Assembly (NCBI RefSeq): GCF_017993425.1
Contig: NZ_JAGOMQ010000005.1
Coordinates: 62,001 to 126,000, forward strand
Direction: 5' to 3'
DNA: 64,000 bases
From: Amaricoccus sp.
GTDB lineage: Bacteria; Pseudomonadota; Alphaproteobacteria; Rhodobacterales; Rhodobacteraceae
Shown: piece after piece, positions 19,430 through 28,254 of the stretch
How positions within the stretch are numbered: position 1 is the first letter of the stretch
How the letters are laid out: every line of letters begins with the position of its first letter
Translations under genes and position numbers: made by a program
Notes under the pieces: model-generated
What the model was told of the DNA's origin: nothing
Seen by the model: the letters and a program-made list of their open reading frames with translations, nothing else
The model's database searches: none

Positions 19430-20040
19430 CGCGAACCGGACGGCCGTCGGCGGCGCGCCGCCATCGCGAGGAACGCGAGCCCCGTGACCATGACGCCCGA
19501 CGCCGCGGGAAGCGGAACCGGCGCGACGTTCACGAGGAGCCCGGTGGGATTCGCGCAATCGCAGGCCAAGTTCACCACCTCGACCTCGAGGAGGTTGTCC
19601 GCGTCCAGCAGCCCGGCCAAGCCGACGGTCAACCGGCGCGGATTTAGGAATCCCCAGTCGTCGGCGCTGTCCAGCACGCGGCCGTTGAGCCGGAGCACGG
19701 CGGCATTGTCCGATGCCCATGCGATGGTCATCGCACCCGCGGGGCGATCGAACGTCCTGCTATAGGTGTAGACGACGTCCCGATCGCCGAGCGGCGCCGC
19801 CGCAGCCTCCCCGTCGGGGAACACGAACGGCGAGATCCAATTCGCCCGGAGGCCCGATTCGCCCGGCTCGAGCCAGGCAGGATGTCGCGAGATCATCAGG
19901 TCGAGCGGGCCCCCACGCGAGACCACGGTTCAGCCCGGTTCGGCCTCGCCAACCGATCCGATGCCGGTGTTGAGCGACGCCGCCCCGGCCGGACCAGCGA
20001 CCGAAATCACCGCCAGGCACACAAGGAAAAGGTCGCGCAT
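19420..20040 (-). pseudogene. VPLPA-CTERM sorted exported protein interrupted by in-frame TGA
   Basis: Reading from ATG 20040, with a perfect AGGAGG 6 nt upstream, gives a signal peptide (MRDLFLVCLAVISVAGPAGA) and then an in-frame TGA at 19932-19930 (codon 37). The same frame continues for 168 codons (VSRGGPLDLMISRHPAWLEP...) and ends with VPLPAASGVMVTGLAFLAMA followed by RRRR. That is a VPLPA-type C-terminal sorting signal: motif, helix, basic tail. Signal peptide and sorting signal belong together, so the TGA most likely breaks one gene; a tryptophan codon is the simplest ancestor. A GTG at 19926 could restart translation but would lack the signal peptide. A sequencing error is not excluded. 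Confidence 0.75.
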
Positions 20041-20091
20041 CGAACGCCTCCTGCTTTTCGCCGATCTCCTGAGAAAGCCGAGCGGACCGGC

Positions 20092-20100
20092 TGTGGATAA
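20092..20100 (-). promoter_or_regulatory. DnaA-box-like 9-mer
   Basis: TGTGGATAA on the plus strand is the exact complement of the consensus DnaA box TTATCCACA. It lies in an AT-rich patch 52 nt upstream of the broken VPLPA gene, next to a similar TGTTGATAA. A single box may occur by chance; no cluster or DUE that would make an origin is seen. Confidence 0.3.
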
Positions 20101-20147
20101 TCCTGTTGATAACTTGATTATCTATAGAATTCAGTGGCTTGAATAGC

Positions 20148-20177
20148 GTCTCACTGTGGGACGTCTCACTGTGGGAC
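20148..20177. promoter_or_regulatory. tandem pair of a 15-bp inverted repeat GTCTCACTGTGGGAC
   Basis: Two exact, directly adjacent copies (20148-20162 and 20163-20177) lie 18 nt beyond the recR stop codon and about 108 nt upstream of the VPLPA gene. Each is a near-perfect palindrome of two 7-bp arms around one base (GTCNCAC N GTGNGAC). GGCTTG stands 6 nt before the first copy (20136-20141). Related copies occur at 38822 and 56238. The form suggests a binding site for a dimeric protein; the protein is unknown. Confidence 0.55.
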
Positions 20178-20194
20178 ATTGCCGGCCCCGCCCC

Positions 20195-20797
20195 TCACAT
20201 CGCCCGGCGCGCCGCCAGCGCGGCGCCGATGGTGCCGTCGTCGAGGTAGTCGAGCTCGCCCCCGATCGGCACGCCCTTGGCGAGCGAGGTCACCCGGACC
20301 CCCGCCGGCTCCAGCGTCTCGGCGATGTAATGCGCCGTCGTCAGACCGTCGACGGTGGCGTTGAGCGCGAGGATCACCTCGCCCACCCCCTCCTCCGCGA
20401 TCCGCGCCGACAGCCCGGGGATGCGCAGCGCCTCCGGCCCCACCCCGTCGATCGCCGACAGCACGCCCCCCAGCACATGATAGCGCCCCCGGTATGCCCC
20501 CGACCGCTCCATGGCCCAGAGGTCGGCCACCGTCTCCACCACGCAGAGCTCCCCCGTCGCCCGCGCCGGGTCGGCGCAGACCGGGCACAGCGCCCCGGTG
20601 GCGATGTTGCCGCAGCGGTCGCATTCCCGCGCCGTCGCGGCGACCTCCGCCATCGCCGCGGTCAGCGGCTCCAGCAGCGTCGTGCGCTTCCTCAGCATGG
20701 CGAGCGTCGCCCGCCGCGCCGAGCGCGGCCCCAGCCCGGGCAGCCGCGCGAGGAGCGCGATCAGCCGCTCGACCGCCTCGGCCCCCCGGTCCGCCAT
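20195..20797 (-). CDS. recR: recombination mediator protein RecR
   Basis: 200 residues. An N-terminal helix-hairpin-helix ([20 protein letters not shown]), a C4 zinc finger (C59, C62, C71, C74) and a Toprim domain (from about residue 83, [17 protein letters not shown]) give the standard RecR layout. RecR with RecO loads RecA on gapped DNA. It follows ebfC by 4 nt in the classic dnaX-ebfC-recR operon. Confidence 0.97.
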   Translation of the reverse strand: MADRGAEAVERLIALLARLPGLGPRSARRATLAMLRKRTTLLEPLTAAMAEVAATARECDRCGNIATGALCPVCADPARATGELCVVETVADLWAMERSGAYRGRYHVLGGVLSAIDGVGPEALRIPGLSARIAEEGVGEVILALNATVDGLTTAHYIAETLEPAGVRVTSLAKGVPIGGELDYLDDGTIGAALAARRAM

Positions 20798-20801
20798 GGG
20801 C

Positions 20802-21146
20802 TCAGAACGGCAGCTTCATGCCCGGCGGCAGGCCCATGCCCTCGGTCACCCGCCCGAGCTCCTCGGCCGCCGCCGCCTGCGCGCGCGCCTGCGCGTCCTG
20901 CACCGCCGCGACGATCAGGTCCTCGACCACCTCGCGGTCCTCGGGCCGGAACAGCGACGGGTCGATCGACAGCCCCTTGAGCTGCCCCTTGGCCGTCGCG
21001 GTCGCCCTGACCATCCCGGCCCCGGCCTCGCCGGTCACCTCCATCCCGTCGAGCCGCGCCTGGACCTCGGCCATCCTGGCCTGCATCTCCTGCGCCTGCT
21101 TCATGATCTTGGCCATGTCGCCGATCTGGCCCAGCCCCTTCAGCAT
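20802..21146 (-). CDS. ebfC: YbaB/EbfC family nucleoid-associated protein
   Basis: 114 residues, the usual length. [29 protein letters not shown] at the start, the internal GLSIDPSLF and the C-terminal [10 protein letters not shown] are characteristic. It binds DNA as a dimer and is linked to the RecR pathway by gene order. It lies between dnaX (6 nt) and recR (4 nt). Confidence 0.96.
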   Translation of the reverse strand: MLKGLGQIGDMAKIMKQAQEMQARMAEVQARLDGMEVTGEAGAGMVRATATAKGQLKGLSIDPSLFRPEDREVVEDLIVAAVQDAQARAQAAAAEELGRVTEGMGLPPGMKLPF

Positions 21147-21152
21147 CGTGCC

Positions 21153-22964
21153 TCACTCCTCGTCGAAGGGATCGAGCGGATCCCATGCATCGTCATCCTC
21201 GGGCGCCGGCGCCGGAGCGCCCGCCTCTCCACCCGCCTCCCCCGCGGCCTCGCCCGGCCCCGCGACCGCCCGCACGTCGCGGATCGTCGCGCCCGGGAAC
21301 GCCGCCATCACCGCCTGCACCAGCGGGTGCGCCTCCGCCTTGCGCATCAGGTCGCCCCGCCGCTCGGCCGCGACCTCGGCGATCGTCGCCCCGCCGCCGG
21401 ACCCGACGACGCTCACCCCCCAGCGTGCCCCGGTCCAGGCCAGCAGCCGCTGCGCCAGCCGCGGCGCCAGATCCGGCGCGGCGCTGGCCGAAGGCTCGAA
21501 CTCGATCCGCCCCGGGGCATAGCGCACCAGCCTGAGCCCGTGCTCGATCTCGAGGAGCAGGCTCACGTCCCGCCGCGCCCGCACAAGCGCCACCAGGTCC
21601 TCGAAGGTCGCATAGCGCGCCAGCGCCTCCGCATCCGACGCCCGCGTCGCCTCCGGCGCGGGGGCCGCCACGGCGGACGCCACCGGCGCCGCCTCCGCCC
21701 GCGCCACCGGCGCCGCCACGGCCCGCGCCGCCGGCCCCCCGCCGTCGCCCCGCGGAACCCCGCCGCCGCCCTTGCCGCCGCCCGCGCCGGCCGGGGCGGC
21801 GGGTCGCCCGCCGGAGAGCTTGCGCACCAGATCCTCCGGCGGCGGCAGGTCGGCGACATGGGTCAGCCGGATCACCGCCATCTCCGCCGCCATCATCGGG
21901 TTCGGCGCCGTCGCCGCCTCCTCCAGCGCCTTCAGGAGCATCTGCCACGCCCGCGACAGCGTCCGCATCGAGAGCCGCCCCGCGAGGTGCAGCCCCCGCG
22001 CCCGCTCGTCCGGCCCCACGGTCGGGTCGTCGGCGGCGGCCGGCGTGATCCGCAGGATCGACACCCAGTGCGTCACCTCGGCGAGGTCGCGCAGCACCGC
22101 CAGCGGATCCGCCCCGTCGGCATACTGCCCGCCGAGCTCCGCCAGCGCCCCCGCCGCGTCGCCCCGCATCACCGCCTCGAAGAGGTCGAGCACCCGCCCC
22201 CGGTCGGCGAGCCCGAGCATCGCCCGAACCTCCGCCGCGGCCCCCGACCCCTGCGCGATCGCCTGCTCCAGCAGGCTCAGCGCGTCGCGCGCCGAGCCCT
22301 CGGCGGCGCGCACGATCAGCCCGAGCGCGTCGGGGGCCATCTCCATCCCCTCCGCCGCCGCGATCCGCCGCAGGTGCCCGAGCATCGTCTCCGGCTCGAT
22401 CCGCCGCAGGTCGAACCTCTGGCACCGCGACAGCACCGTCACCGGCACCTTGCGGATCTCCGTGGTGGCGAAGATGAACTTCACATGCGGCGGCGGCTCC
22501 TCCAGCGTCTTGAGGAGGGCGTTGAACGCCGAGGCGCTCAGCATGTGCACCTCGTCGATGATGTAGACCTTGTAGCGCGCGCTCGCCGCCCGGTAGGCCA
22601 CCCCGTCGATGATCTCGCGGATGTCGTTCACGCCTGTGCGCGACGCCGCGTCCATCTCCAGCACGTCGACGTGGCGGCCCTCGGCGATGGCGCGGCAGGG
22701 CTCGCAGACGCCGCAGGGCTCGATGGTCGGGCCGCCGGTCCCGTCGGGGCCGACGCAGTTGAGGCCCTTGGCGACGATCCGCGCCGTCGTGGTCTTGCCG
22801 ACGCCGCGGACCCCGGTCAGCACGAAGGCATGGGCGATCCGCCCGGCCGCGAAGGCGTTGCGCAGGGTGCGGACCATCGCCTCCTGCCCGATCAGGTCGG
22901 CGAAGGTCGCAGGCCGATACTTGCGCGCGAGCACGCGATAGGCGCTGTCTGCGGCGTCGGACAA
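21153..22964 (-). CDS. dnaX: DNA polymerase III subunits gamma and tau
   Basis: 603 residues. An AAA+ clamp-loader ATPase: Walker A GVRGVGKTT at about 51-59, a zinc module with Cys in NCVGPDG...CGVCEPC, Walker B IIDEVHML near 134-141, and the arginine-finger motif SRCQRFDL. A Gly/Ala/Pro-rich linker (about 390-445) separates the ATPase from the C-terminal tau region, which ends in an acidic DPLDPFDEE tail. First gene of the dnaX-ebfC-recR operon. No programmed frameshift slippery run of A's is evident at the expected place. Confidence 0.96.
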   Translation of the reverse strand: MSDAADSAYRVLARKYRPATFADLIGQEAMVRTLRNAFAAGRIAHAFVLTGVRGVGKTTTARIVAKGLNCVGPDGTGGPTIEPCGVCEPCRAIAEGRHVDVLEMDAASRTGVNDIREIIDGVAYRAASARYKVYIIDEVHMLSASAFNALLKTLEEPPPHVKFIFATTEIRKVPVTVLSRCQRFDLRRIEPETMLGHLRRIAAAEGMEMAPDALGLIVRAAEGSARDALSLLEQAIAQGSGAAAEVRAMLGLADRGRVLDLFEAVMRGDAAGALAELGGQYADGADPLAVLRDLAEVTHWVSILRITPAAADDPTVGPDERARGLHLAGRLSMRTLSRAWQMLLKALEEAATAPNPMMAAEMAVIRLTHVADLPPPEDLVRKLSGGRPAAPAGAGGGKGGGGVPRGDGGGPAARAVAAPVARAEAAPVASAVAAPAPEATRASDAEALARYATFEDLVALVRARRDVSLLLEIEHGLRLVRYAPGRIEFEPSASAAPDLAPRLAQRLLAWTGARWGVSVVGSGGGATIAEVAAERRGDLMRKAEAHPLVQAVMAAFPGATIRDVRAVAGPGEAAGEAGGEAGAPAPAPEDDDAWDPLDPFDEE

Positions 22965-23054
22965 GGTCTACCCGTCTGGCTGGTCGGCCCTCAACCTAGA
23001 GAGCCGGCCCGGCAGGGGCAAGCGGAAGCGCCCCGTCGCGACCTCCCGCGCGGC

Positions 23055-23504
23055 TCAGCGCAGGACGTGGACCGGGATCTTGCTGTGGGTCAGCACCTTC
23101 AGCGTCTCGCTGCCGACGAGCAGCGCCGAGACGCCCTTGCGGCCATGCGAGGCCATGACGATCAGGTCGGCGCCCTGTTCCTCGGCCGTCTTCAGGATGG
23201 CCTCCCAGGGGCGGCTCCCGACCACCTGCACGGTCTTCGCCGCCACCCCGGCCTCGCCGGCCCGCGCCGCCGCCGCCCCGAGGACCTCGGCGGCATGCGC
23301 GGACGCGCCCCGCTCGTAGCGCGCCATGATCTCGTCGAGCCGGACATGGTCGTCGGTGGTGAAGTGCTCCATCACGTCGAAGGGCTCGACGACGGTCATC
23401 ACCGTCACCCGCGAGCCCAGCGCCTTGGCGAGCGCGACGCCCGTCTCGACGGCCTGCCCGGCGAGCGGCGAGCCGTCGGTCGGTATCAGAATATTCGCAT
23501 ACAT
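23055..23504 (-). CDS. universal stress protein (UspA family)
   Basis: 149 residues with the UspA fold. The N-terminal strand YANILIPTDGSPLAGQA is followed by the ATP-binding consensus near the end, ASHGRKGVSALLVGSETLKVL (G-2x-G-9x-G-S type), so it is probably an ATP-binding member. The start at 23504 has AGGGGAC as a ribosome site; upstream in-frame codons are unlike the family. Single gene between dnaX and the ABC importer. Confidence 0.9.
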   Translation of the reverse strand: MYANILIPTDGSPLAGQAVETGVALAKALGSRVTVMTVVEPFDVMEHFTTDDHVRLDEIMARYERGASAHAAEVLGAAAARAGEAGVAAKTVQVVGSRPWEAILKTAEEQGADLIVMASHGRKGVSALLVGSETLKVLTHSKIPVHVLR

Positions 23505-23599
23505 CGTCGGTCCCCTGCTGGCGCGGCTTGCCCGCATCCCGGATGCGAAGGTGACCCCCGCGGCGCGTCCGGGTCAACAGCGAAGCGGCCGCGGCCCGC

Positions 23600-24511
23600 T
23601 CAGGCCGGCGTCACCCCCCGCAACCGCTCCGACCGCCGCCGCAGCAGCTCCAGCACCGTCAGGAGCGCGACGGAGATGATCACGAGGATCGTCGCCACGG
23701 CGAGGATCGCCGGCGAGATCTGCTCGCGGATGCCGTTCCACATCTGCCGCGGGATCGTCTGCTGGTCATGCCCGGCGACGAAGAGCACCACCACCACCTC
23801 GTCGAACGAGGTCACGAAGGCGAAGAGCGCCCCGGAGATCACCCCGGGCATGATCAACGGCATCGTCACCTTGAAGAACGTCCGCGTCGGCGAGGCCCCG
23901 AGCGACAGCGCCGCCCGGTTCAGCGACTGGTCGAACCCGACCAGCGTCGCCGTCACCGTGATGATGACGAACGGGATCCCCAGCGTCGCATGGGCGAGGA
24001 TGATTCCCACGTACGAGTTCGCCAGCCCCACCGCCGAGTAGAAGAAGAAGAGCCCCGTCGCGACGATGATGATCGGCACGATCATCGGCGAGATCAGCAT
24101 CGCCATGATCGCCCGCCGGTAGGGCATCTCCGGCCGCGACAGGCCGAGCGCCGCCACCGTCCCCAGCACGGTGGCGAGGATGGTCGAGAAGAAGCCGATG
24201 ATCACCGAGTTCTTCGCCGCGTTGATCCAGGCGGCGTTGCGCCAGGCGTCGGCCCACCAGGCGGCGTTGCGCGGCGCGTCGGGATTGGCCATCCCGAAGG
24301 TGAGCAGGCGGTCGTACCAGCGCAGCGAGTAGCCCTCGGGGTCGAGCCGCAGCATCTTCTCGGTGAAGGTGAAATAGGCCTCGGCGTTGAACGACAGCGG
24401 GATGATGATGATGATCGGCGCGATCAGGAACAGGAACACCAGCGCGCAGATCGCGAGATAGGCGTAGCGCCAGGCGCGCTCCAGCGGGCTTGCGTAGATC
24501 GGCAGGGCCAT
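23600..24511 (-). CDS. ABC transporter permease, spermidine/putrescine type (PotC-like)
   Basis: 303 residues with six hydrophobic segments and the binding-protein-dependent transport signature near the cytoplasmic loop (RAALSLGASPTRTFFKVTMPLIMPGVISG), where the EAA-like motif contacts the ATPase. It resembles PotC/PotH partners. The ATG lies 5 nt after the preceding permease stop; a GTG overlapping that stop (GTGA at 24520) is an alternative start. Last gene of the four-gene importer operon. Confidence 0.9.
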   Translation of the reverse strand: MALPIYASPLERAWRYAYLAICALVFLFLIAPIIIIIPLSFNAEAYFTFTEKMLRLDPEGYSLRWYDRLLTFGMANPDAPRNAAWWADAWRNAAWINAAKNSVIIGFFSTILATVLGTVAALGLSRPEMPYRRAIMAMLISPMIVPIIIVATGLFFFYSAVGLANSYVGIILAHATLGIPFVIITVTATLVGFDQSLNRAALSLGASPTRTFFKVTMPLIMPGVISGALFAFVTSFDEVVVVLFVAGHDQQTIPRQMWNGIREQISPAILAVATILVIISVALLTVLELLRRRSERLRGVTPA

Positions 24512-24516
24512 GGCCG

Positions 24517-25779
24517 TCACCCGAGCTTCATGTTGTCGATCCCGACCAGCCGGTCGTAGAGCCAGTAGAGCAGCAGCACGGCCGCGAGCAGCAGCGCCGC
24601 CAGCGCCGCCGCGAGCGACCAGTTGAGCGAGCTCTGCATGTGGAAGGCGATCAGGTTGGAGATGAGCTGGCCCGAGGCGCCGCCGACCAGCGCCGGCGTG
24701 ATGTAGTAGCCGACCGCGAGGATGAAGACGAGGAGCGAGCCCGCGCCGATCCCGGGCAGCGTCTGCGGCAGGTAGACCCGGCGGAAGGCCGTCCACGACG
24801 TCGCCCCGAGCGAGCGCGCCGCGCGCACGTAGGAGGGGTTGATGTTGCGCATCACCGAGTAGAGCGGCAGCACCATGAACGGCAGCAGGATATGCGTCAT
24901 GGCGATGACGGTGCCCGCCTGGTTGTACATGAGCTGGACGCGGCCGCCCTCGTCGATGAGGCCGAGGCCGATGAGCGCGTTGTTGAGCACGCCCTGGCTC
25001 TGGAGGATCGCCATCCAGGCGGTGGTGCGCACGAGGAGCGAGGTCCAGAACGGCAGCAGGACCAGGATCATCAGCAGGTTCGAGTAGCGCAGCGGCAGCG
25101 TCGCCAGCAGGTGCGCGATCGGGAAGCCGAGCGCGAGGCAGAGGCCGGTGATCAGCGCCGAGAGCAGGAAGGTGCGCTGGAACAGCATCAGGTAGACCTG
25201 ACGGTCCGGCGGCACGGGCCTGATCGCGCCGTCGATGTCGCGAAACCGGTCGAGCGCGGCGAGGTAGAAGTTCGCCGTGTAGGCCGAGGACACGTTGCGC
25301 ATCGTGTTCCACAGCTCGGGGTCGCCCCATTTCGCGTCGAGGCCGAGCATCCCCTCGCGGAAGGGCGGCTCCAGGCCGCCCGCCCGGCGCCCCGCCGCGG
25401 TGAAGAGCGAGCGCGTGCCCTGCATCTCGTAGTTCACCCGGGTGCCCACCGCGCCGATGGTGCGGGCGGCGGCGGCGGCGGCGAGGTCGGAGGCGAGCGC
25501 GGCGAAGGCCGCCTCGTCGGGCTCGGCCCCGACCGGATGGGCGCGGAGCCACACGGTCGTCGCCGGCATGTTGTCGGCGAAGACCGGGTTATGCACCGAG
25601 CGGTGCAGCATCTGCCCGATCGGGATGACGAAGCTGACGAGCACGAAGGCGAGGAGCGGCAGCACGAGGAGGAAGGCCCGTCGCCGGGCGCGCGCCTGGG
25701 CGCGGGCGAGCGCCAGCTTCAGCGGCCGCCCGTCCGCCGCGGTCATCACCGTAGCGCCGACCGACCGGCCCTCGGCCAT
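24517..25779 (-). CDS. ABC transporter permease, spermidine/putrescine type (PotB-like)
   Basis: 420 residues. An N-terminal helix (RAFLLVLPLLAFVLVSFVIPI) is followed by an unusually long periplasmic stretch of about 130 residues before the remaining helices. The EAA-type loop YVRAARSLGATSWTAFRRVYLPQTLPG is clear. The expanded first periplasmic loop is found in the polyamine/opine-type permeases of alphaproteobacteria. It pairs with the downstream permease to form the channel. Confidence 0.9.
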   Translation of the reverse strand: MAEGRSVGATVMTAADGRPLKLALARAQARARRRAFLLVLPLLAFVLVSFVIPIGQMLHRSVHNPVFADNMPATTVWLRAHPVGAEPDEAAFAALASDLAAAAAARTIGAVGTRVNYEMQGTRSLFTAAGRRAGGLEPPFREGMLGLDAKWGDPELWNTMRNVSSAYTANFYLAALDRFRDIDGAIRPVPPDRQVYLMLFQRTFLLSALITGLCLALGFPIAHLLATLPLRYSNLLMILVLLPFWTSLLVRTTAWMAILQSQGVLNNALIGLGLIDEGGRVQLMYNQAGTVIAMTHILLPFMVLPLYSVMRNINPSYVRAARSLGATSWTAFRRVYLPQTLPGIGAGSLLVFILAVGYYITPALVGGASGQLISNLIAFHMQSSLNWSLAAALAALLLAAVLLLYWLYDRLVGIDNMKLG

Positions 25780-25837
25780 GCGCGCCTCCTCGATCTGCCG
25801 GGACGGCGGAGGCGATGCCCCGCCGCCCCGGTCGGCG

Positions 25838-26905
25838 TCAGTTGGCGGCGAGCCAGGCGTTGAAGCGCTCGCTCAGCTCGATGTCATGGTCGGCCCAGAA
25901 CTCGATGTTGGTCGTGAGCGCGTCGGCCATGTGCTCGGGATTGGTCGGCATGTGCGGACCCATCTCGGTCTTGCCGTCCTTGAAGAGCCCGACCAGCGGG
26001 GCCGAGGACTTGCGCGCCGGGCCGTAGCTGATGAAGCTCGCCTGGTCGGCGAGGCGCTGCGTGTCGGTCGCCCACTTGATGAAGTCCCAGGCCGCCTCCT
26101 TGTTCGGCGCGCCCTTGGGGATCACGAACAGGTTGAAGTCGAGGATCTGGTTCGGCCAGAACAGCTCGAAGGGCTGGCCCTCCGCGATCATCGCGTTGAA
26201 GATGCGGCCGTTGTAGGCGGTGGTCATCACCACCTCGCCGTCGGCGAGGAGCTGCGGCGGCTGCGCGCCGGCCTCCCACCAGATCACCTGGTCCTTGATC
26301 GTGTCGAGCTTGGCGAAGGCGCGGTCGACGCCCTCGGGCGTGGCGAGCGTGTCGTAGACCTCGGCGGGCGGCACGCCGTCGGCCATCAGCGCCAGCTCCA
26401 GCGCGTATTTCGCGCCCTTGCGCAGGCCGCGCTTGCCCGGGATCTTCTCCAGGTCGAAGAAGTCCGCGGTCGTCTCCGGAGCCGGCCCGTCGCCGCGATA
26501 GGCGATCAGCGTCGAGTAGACGATCGTGCCCACGCCGCAATCGTAGAGCCCGCCCTCGATGAAGTCCTCGGCCGCCGGCGTGCCGTCGGCGCCGGGGGGC
26601 AGCTCGTCGATCGCCAGCACCTCCAGCGCGCCCTCGTCGCAGAGCCGCACCAGGTCCGAGGGCTCGACGTCGGCCACGTCGATGGTGACGTTGCCGGCCT
26701 CGACCTGGGCCTTGATCGGGGTCGCCGGGTTGTCGGCGTCGACCGAGTTTATCTTGACCCCGGTGAGCGCCATGTAGGGCTTGTGGTAGGCCTCGACCTG
26801 GCTGGCGCCGTAGGCGCCGCCCCAGGAGACGATGGTGATCTCCTGCGCGGCTGCCGCGAGGCCGAAGGAGGCTAGCGCGCTGGTGAGGAACAGGACTTTC
26901 TTCAT
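25838..26905 (-). CDS. ABC transporter periplasmic substrate-binding protein (spermidine/putrescine type)
   Basis: 355 residues. The signal peptide MKKVLFLTSALASFGLAAAA is followed directly by QEITIVSWGGAYGASQVEAY, the opening of PotD-like extracellular solute-binding proteins of family 1. VIPKGAPNKEAAWDFIKWAT and LSERFNAWLAAN are typical later segments. It delivers the ligand to the two permeases. Polyamine or a related cationic or organic substrate is likely, but the exact ligand cannot be fixed by eye. Confidence 0.92.
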   Translation of the reverse strand: MKKVLFLTSALASFGLAAAAQEITIVSWGGAYGASQVEAYHKPYMALTGVKINSVDADNPATPIKAQVEAGNVTIDVADVEPSDLVRLCDEGALEVLAIDELPPGADGTPAAEDFIEGGLYDCGVGTIVYSTLIAYRGDGPAPETTADFFDLEKIPGKRGLRKGAKYALELALMADGVPPAEVYDTLATPEGVDRAFAKLDTIKDQVIWWEAGAQPPQLLADGEVVMTTAYNGRIFNAMIAEGQPFELFWPNQILDFNLFVIPKGAPNKEAAWDFIKWATDTQRLADQASFISYGPARKSSAPLVGLFKDGKTEMGPHMPTNPEHMADALTTNIEFWADHDIELSERFNAWLAAN

Positions 26906-26975
26906 GTGGCGTACTCCCAAGTGTTATAGGTCGTCGTCGTCCGTCATGCCGTCCGCGGCCCCGGGACGACGCATC

Positions 26976-28079
26976 TCATGGCGGATCGAGCGCGCGGGCG
27001 TCCTGCGGCGCCCATCCGATGGGGATCCGCTCGCCCGGCTCGAGCTTGCGCTGGCCGATGCCGTTGCGGCACTTCATCACGAAATCGTCCTGGCCGGCCA
27101 CCCGCATCCGCGTGCGGAACACGTCGCCCATGTAGACGAACTCGAGCACCTCGGCCTCGACCGTGCGCACGCCGGGCGGGATGTTCTCGGGCTTGAACTC
27201 CACCCGCTCGGGGCGGATCGAGACCGTGGTGCGCTCGCCGGGCCGCGAGACGTTGACGGGGATCGCGTCGAGCAGCTCGCCCGTCGGCAGCCGCACCGTA
27301 CAGGCGTCGCCCGAGATCGTCTCGACCGTGCCCTGCAACGCGTTGTTCTCGCCGATGAAGCTCGCGACGAAGCGGTTTCCGGGGCGCTCGTAGAGATCCT
27401 CCGGCGGCGCGAGCTGCTGGATGCGCCCGTCGTTGAAGACGGCGATGCGGTCCGACATCGTCAGCGCCTCGCCCTGGTCGTGGGTGACGTAGACGACGGT
27501 CACCCCGAGCCGCTCGTGCAGGTGCTTGATCTCGAACTGCATGTGCTCGCGGAGCTGCTTGTCGAGCGCGCCGAGCGGCTCGTCCATCAGCACCAGCTCC
27601 GGCTCGAAGACCAGCGCGCGGGCCAGCGCGATGCGCTGCTGCTGCCCGCCCGAGAGCTGCGCAGGCCGCCGCGCGGCGAAGGCGCCCATCTGCACCATGT
27701 CGAGCGCGCGCCGCACCTTCGCCTCGATCTCGGCCTTGCCCATCTTCCGCACCTCGAGCGGGAAGGCGAGGTTCTCGCCGACCGTCATGTGCGGAAAGAG
27801 CGCGTAGTTCTGGAACACCATGCCGATGCCGCGCTTCTCCGGCGGCACCGAGTTGATCGGCCGCCCGGCCAGCCGGATCTCGCCATGGGTGGCGGTCTCG
27901 AAGCCCGCAAGCATCATCAGGCAGGTGGTCTTGCCCGAGCCGGAAGGCCCGAGCATCGTCAGGAATTCGCCCCGGCCGATGTCGAGGTTGAGGTCCTTCA
28001 CGACCAGCGACTGGCCGTCATAGCTCTTCTGCACATGCTCGAAGGCCACGAAGGCCCCGTCGCCGCGTCCGGCGTTCAT
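26976..28079 (-). CDS. ABC transporter ATP-binding protein (PotA-like)
   Basis: 367 residues. Walker A GPSGSGKTT at 44-52, Q-loop FQN at about 89-91, signature LSGGQQQR at 142-149, Walker B VLMDEP at 163-168 and the switch THDQ are all present. A C-terminal TOBE-type domain (IRPERVEFKPENIPPG, then EFVYMGDVFRTRMRV) regulates or senses substrate. First gene of the importer operon, which then runs binding protein, PotB-like, PotC-like. The ATG at 28079 has an AGCAGGGA-type ribosome site. Confidence 0.94.
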   Translation of the reverse strand: MNAGRGDGAFVAFEHVQKSYDGQSLVVKDLNLDIGRGEFLTMLGPSGSGKTTCLMMLAGFETATHGEIRLAGRPINSVPPEKRGIGMVFQNYALFPHMTVGENLAFPLEVRKMGKAEIEAKVRRALDMVQMGAFAARRPAQLSGGQQQRIALARALVFEPELVLMDEPLGALDKQLREHMQFEIKHLHERLGVTVVYVTHDQGEALTMSDRIAVFNDGRIQQLAPPEDLYERPGNRFVASFIGENNALQGTVETISGDACTVRLPTGELLDAIPVNVSRPGERTTVSIRPERVEFKPENIPPGVRTVEAEVLEFVYMGDVFRTRMRVAGQDDFVMKCRNGIGQRKLEPGERIPIGWAPQDARALDPP

Positions 28080-28100
28080 GCGACATCCCTGCTGCTTGTT

Positions 28101-28118
28101 ATCGTGTCCGGGCACGAT
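28101..28118. promoter_or_regulatory. inverted repeat upstream of the polyamine importer operon
   Basis: ATCGTG-N6-CACGAT, two perfect 6-bp arms, 22-39 nt upstream of the ATPase start codon on the minus strand. The position fits an operator overlapping the transcription start or leader. No regulator gene adjoins it. Confidence 0.35.
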
Positions 28119-28254
28119 TTGACCGCGGAATAAACCACGTCGCCTGCCGGGACGCAAACCCCCATGTGCCGGCGTCGTTGGCGCCGCCGGCGCGGTCGCC
28201 TAGACTGGCGCTCCGGCGAACGGCCGCCCGCCCCGCCGCGAGGACCGCCGAGGG

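Noticed and set aside
20041-20194. Replication origin, because of a DnaA box and AT-rich DNA
   Set aside because: Only one exact box plus one weak one, and no dnaA, hemE or parAB genes nearby.
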